From NCBI RefSeq assembly GCF_040720935.1, contig NZ_JBFDAE010000001.1, positions 248,001 to 312,000 on the forward strand: a stretch of DNA of 64,000 nt, given 5' to 3'. The stretch comes from Jejuia sp040720935. GTDB taxonomy: Bacteria > Bacteroidota > Bacteroidia > Flavobacteriales > Flavobacteriaceae. Of this stretch, positions 61,129 through 64,000 are shown in pieces (position 1 is the stretch's first letter; each line of letters opens with the position of its first letter). The notes beneath the pieces are model-generated. The model had not been told where the DNA came from. It did no database searches and saw nothing but the letters and a program-made list of their open reading frames with translations. A program made the position numbers and the translations under genes.

Positions 61129-62631
61129 ATGATATCAATAAAAGCTGCAATAGCAAAACCTTTTGCAAATAGAGTTTATAAAAAAACTCAAAAATGGGCG
61201 AATAACCCCATTGTAACGCAAGAGAAGGTATTTCAAAATTTAATCAACAAAGCATCCAAAACACTTTTTGGTAAGGATCATAATTTTAGTGAAATCAAAT
61301 CACATGAAGATTTTGTTAAACGAGTTCCAGTAAGAGATTATGAAGCGTTAAAACCTTATGTTGAAAAAGTAGTTGCAGGTGAAGAACATATTTTATGGAA
61401 AGGCAAACCCATCTATTTTGCAAAAACCTCTGGTACAACATCTGGGGTAAAATATATCCCGATTACAAAACCTTCTATTGAGGCACAAGTAGATGCTTCT
61501 CGCAACGCCATTTTACATTACATCCATGAAACTGGAAATACCGAGTTTGTAGATGGTAAAATGATTTTTTTACAAGGAAGCCCTATCCTAACTAAAAAGA
61601 ACGGTATAAATATTGGTCGGTTATCAGGAATTTCAGCACACTATGTACCTAAGTATCTTCAGAAAAATAGAATGCCATCATGGGAAACCAATTGTATTGA
61701 AGATTGGGAAACCAAAGTTAACGCCATTGTAGAAGAGACCTTAAATGAAGATATGACAGTTATCGCAGGCATACCGTCTTGGGTTCAAATGTATTTTGAA
61801 AAATTGCAACAAAAAACAGGTAAAAAAGTAGGAGATATTTTTAAAAACTTCAATCTATTTATTTTTGGAGGTGTTAATTATGAACCTTATCGGGCGAAGT
61901 TCGAAAACTTAATAGGTAGAAAAGTAGATAGCATAGAATTATATCCAGCAAGTGAAGGTTTTTTTGCTTTTCAAGACAAACAGAACGAAAGAGGCATGTT
62001 ATTGCAGTTAAATTCTGGTATTTTCTATGAGTTTATAAAAGCAGATGAATTTTTTAATGAAAACCCAAAACGCATCACTATCAAAGACGTTGAAGTAGGG
62101 GTTAATTATGTCATGATAATTTCAACAAACGCAGGCCTTTGGGCATATAACCTAGGAGACACAGTCGAGTTTACCTCAACCAAACCTTACAGGGTCATTG
62201 TTTCCGGACGTATAAAACACTTTATTTCCGCTTTTGGAGAGCACGTAATAGGTAAAGAAGTAGAGCAAGCAATGCAGGACGCTACAGAAGGCAGTACTAT
62301 TAGAGTGTCAGAGTTTACAGTAGCACCACAGATAAACCCTAGTGAAGGTTTGCCCTACCATGAATGGTTTGTAGAGTTTGAAAATGAACCTAAGAATTTA
62401 TCTGATTTTCAAGAAAAAATAGACCAATCTTTACAACAACAAAACAGCTATTATTTCGATTTAATTAAAGGGAAGGTGTTACAACCATTAAAAATCACTA
62501 GAGTTGAAAAAGACGGTTTTCAAAATTATATGAAATCCGTTGGAAAATTAGGGGGGCAAAATAAAATCCCCAGGTTATCAAACGATAGAAAAATAGCCGA
62601 TGCAATTTCTGACTTGGTTGCAAAAAAATAG
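61129..62631 (+). CDS. GH3 auxin-responsive promoter family adenylate-forming enzyme
   Basis: A 500-residue cytoplasmic protein. The adenylation-type P-loop reads FAKTSGTTSGVKYIPIT (~100-116). Next come VIAGIPSWVQMYFEKL, LFIFGGVNYEPYRAKFENLIG, ELYPASEGFFAFQD (A5-like motif), NLGDTVEFTSTKPYRVIVSGRIKHFISAFGEHVIGKEVEQAM (A7-A8 region with YNLGD and GEHV). It belongs to the bacterial members of the plant GH3 acyl-amido synthetase family, common in flavobacteria with unknown substrate. It probably joins an acyl group to an amine via acyl-AMP. It directly abuts the M23 peptidase gene. Confidence 0.88.
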   Translation: MISIKAAIAKPFANRVYKKTQKWANNPIVTQEKVFQNLINKASKTLFGKDHNFSEIKSHEDFVKRVPVRDYEALKPYVEKVVAGEEHILWKGKPIYFAKTSGTTSGVKYIPITKPSIEAQVDASRNAILHYIHETGNTEFVDGKMIFLQGSPILTKKNGINIGRLSGISAHYVPKYLQKNRMPSWETNCIEDWETKVNAIVEETLNEDMTVIAGIPSWVQMYFEKLQQKTGKKVGDIFKNFNLFIFGGVNYEPYRAKFENLIGRKVDSIELYPASEGFFAFQDKQNERGMLLQLNSGIFYEFIKADEFFNENPKRITIKDVEVGVNYVMIISTNAGLWAYNLGDTVEFTSTKPYRVIVSGRIKHFISAFGEHVIGKEVEQAMQDATEGSTIRVSEFTVAPQINPSEGLPYHEWFVEFENEPKNLSDFQEKIDQSLQQQNSYYFDLIKGKVLQPLKITRVEKDGFQNYMKSVGKLGGQNKIPRLSNDRKIADAISDLVAKK

Positions 62632-62642
62632 TATTACATTTG
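62614..62642 (+). promoter_or_regulatory. Complete -33/-7 promoter of the last gene
   Basis: TTG at 62614, 18 bp, then TACATTTG at 62635-62642, and ATG at 62662. Both elements and the spacing fit the Bacteroidota consensus TTG/TAnnTTTG. It overlaps the 3' end of the GH3 gene. Confidence 0.65.
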
Positions 62643-62661
62643 CAGCGTTTTTAAAAACAGC

Positions 62662-64000
62662 ATGAAACACACCAAGCGCCACGAAAGAACTAGAGCACAA
62701 GAAAGCTCTAATGCCATTGAAAGGATGTATATTACGATGCGTCACTTGTTCAATCGTGGGTTTTATAAGCCAATGGGTATTTCGGGCGAAACGTTAAGAC
62801 AAGCACTACTCTTATTACGCCCTGAGATTTATGGTTCTGTTGCCGAGGAAAAAGTAGAGCTAGAAGGTTTGCTTTATGTTATTGATAGATTGCCTAGAGG
62901 AATTGAAGAATGTTCTGTTATCAATCTAACCAGTGATGAAGGCTATTCCGAATCGCTTTTTAAACCTATTATTCCAAAAAAACGCCGCCGAAACTGTTAT
63001 AGAATAGATGAGGAGCAGATGAATATTGAAATTACCCGAGGCCGCTCTGAAATTTATGATATCCTAACCCATCTTACATTTCTTTTTATAGAATCTCATA
63101 AAATAAGCAAACGCGTGCTTGTCGATGAACAGGAAACTACCTCAAGAGATTGGAAGAAGCTTGAAAAAACTATAAATGCTTCTAAAAAACTGACCCAAAA
63201 AGAGCGTGAAGTTGCCATAACACACGCATCCAATATTTTAGGCAGAACCTTTAACGAAATCACTTCAATATATAATAGTTTTGCAATTCCAACACAACCA
63301 GAACGCTTATTACATATTGTATATTGGCTCGGTAAACTGGCAATTGAGGAGCAAACATCGCTTAATAAACGTGCCGTTACTTTTAGTCCAGTATTGCGCG
63401 AAGAAATTGGGCACCATATACATGGCGAAATCTGGGCAAATACCATTAAGAAAACACTCCACAAGCAGCATCTTTTAAACAGGCCAATACATGTTATAAG
63501 TGCCAATATGCATAGTGTAATGAATACGCTTTTTGCCCCTAGTGCTTTAAAGGAATTAGCATTAAAACAAGATATTTTTGAGGTCTATAAAACCCTTGGT
63601 AATAATTTAAATACCGGGTTAAGAAATAAAGTTCGCAAAGAAGCGTTACAAGAAGGGATGATTTATATTCAAGACACTTCTGGAGCTAATATTGATGTGC
63701 AAATATTTGATACGGAAAAAATTGATATTTCAAAATTAGATATTAAAGTTAATCAAAGCACACTTAAATCGAAAAAACCTATTATATTGGTCATGGATTA
63801 TGCTTTTGGAGAGCAAGCCTATGAAACGATTGATGAATTATTGAAACCTTTTGAAAAAAATGACGAAAAGATTCACTTAAATGTTGAATCAATTTCAGTA
63901 ATGGGAAAAGCAGGGATTTTAGAAGGAGATAAAGGCGATATTATGATTCCATCAGCACATATTTTTGAAGGAACAGCCGATAATTATCCTTTTAAAAATG
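62662..64000 (+). CDS. DUF6909-like protein, 3' end outside the window
   Basis: Open from ATG 62662 (MKHTKRHERTRAQESSNAIERMYITMRHLFN) to the right edge, 446 codons without a stop. No signal peptide. The N-terminal half is helical (GISGETLRQALLLLRPEIYGSVAEEKVELEGLLYVIDRLP). Near residues ~372-445 there is IILVMDYAFGEQAYETIDELLKPFE and later SISVMGKAGILEGDKGDIMIPSAHIFEGTADNYPF, which looks like a nucleotide- or sugar-phosphate-binding segment. The whole resembles the flavobacterial family called DUF6909; that name is given with moderate certainty. Function unknown. Confidence 0.65.
   Translation, partial: MKHTKRHERTRAQESSNAIERMYITMRHLFNRGFYKPMGISGETLRQALLLLRPEIYGSVAEEKVELEGLLYVIDRLPRGIEECSVINLTSDEGYSESLFKPIIPKKRRRNCYRIDEEQMNIEITRGRSEIYDILTHLTFLFIESHKISKRVLVDEQETTSRDWKKLEKTINASKKLTQKEREVAITHASNILGRTFNEITSIYNSFAIPTQPERLLHIVYWLGKLAIEEQTSLNKRAVTFSPVLREEIGHHIHGEIWANTIKKTLHKQHLLNRPIHVISANMHSVMNTLFAPSALKELALKQDIFEVYKTLGNNLNTGLRNKVRKEALQEGMIYIQDTSGANIDVQIFDTEKIDISKLDIKVNQSTLKSKKPIILVMDYAFGEQAYETIDELLKPFEKNDEKIHLNVESISVMGKAGILEGDKGDIMIPSAHIFEGTADNYPFKN

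Noticed and set aside
63096..63506. A 136-codon minus-strand frame near the right edge
   Set aside because: It is the shadow of the plus-strand DUF6909-like gene that stays open to the window end.

Overview
The window looks like a piece of a marine Flavobacteriaceae (Bacteroidota) chromosome. The evidence is low GC, no Shine-Dalgarno sites, TAnnTTTG-type -7 promoter elements, many SGC/LGC-type lipoproteins, SusC/SusD proteins, a type IX secretion sorting domain, and lineage-typical families (DUF4175, DUF4249, DUF4837, GlnRS with a C-terminal extension, flavobacterial GH3). The genus cannot be fixed from sequence alone; members of the Formosa/Algibacter/Winogradskyella group carry similar gene sets.

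Positions 1-26053 form a polysaccharide utilisation locus (PUL) with the enzyme set expected for a laminarin-like beta-1,3/1,6-glucan. It has four transcription blocks. Block 1 (1-6174) holds the 3' part of a SusC-type TonB-dependent transporter, SusD and two modular surface lipoproteins, and ends in a hairpin terminator. Block 2 (6599-14443) holds a clan GH-A glycosidase fused to an apparent outer-membrane beta-barrel, a Big_2/carbohydrate-binding lipoprotein, a GH16 endo-beta-1,3-glucanase and a PKD/CBM lipoprotein. Block 3 (14473-24201) holds a cytoplasmic GH149-type beta-1,3-glucan phosphorylase, a GH17 lipoprotein, a GH30 lipoprotein, an MFS sugar transporter fused to a GH17 domain, and a free-standing cytoplasmic GH17. 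Block 4 (24488-26115) is a T9SS-secreted protein with two copies of a module shared with the surface lipoproteins. The apparent logic is: bind and cut outside (surface lipoproteins, T9SS cargo, GH16); import (SusCD); debranch and trim in the periplasm or on the surface (GH30, GH17); carry oligosaccharides across the inner membrane (MFS); then cut and phosphorolyse in the cytoplasm (GH17 domains, GH149). The promoter regions of blocks 2 and 4 share two sequence motifs.

From 26164 to the end the content is mostly core and housekeeping: LysE-type exporter, tRNA-Cys, folB, glnS, DUF1761, a GNAT-like protein, SPFH protein, OMPs, SGNH hydrolase, a HEPN two-gene unit, gltX, DUF4175, ybeY, mnmG flanked by two parS-like palindromes, a methyltransferase, OmpH, a TonB receptor/DUF4249 pair, a sigma/anti-sigma/DUF4097-like envelope cluster, holB, pgk, a decayed RelE/ParE toxin with its antitoxin, a LysM lytic transglycosylase, DUF4837, tatA, M23 peptidase, GH3-family adenylate-forming enzyme, and a gene that runs off the right edge.

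Intergenic DNA in the second part is rich in short dispersed palindromes. Three palindromic elements have also inserted in frame into gltX. The items most worth a second look are the glycosidase/beta-barrel fusion, the MFS-GH17 fusion, the palindromes inside gltX, the parS-like pair around mnmG, and the HEPN pair.
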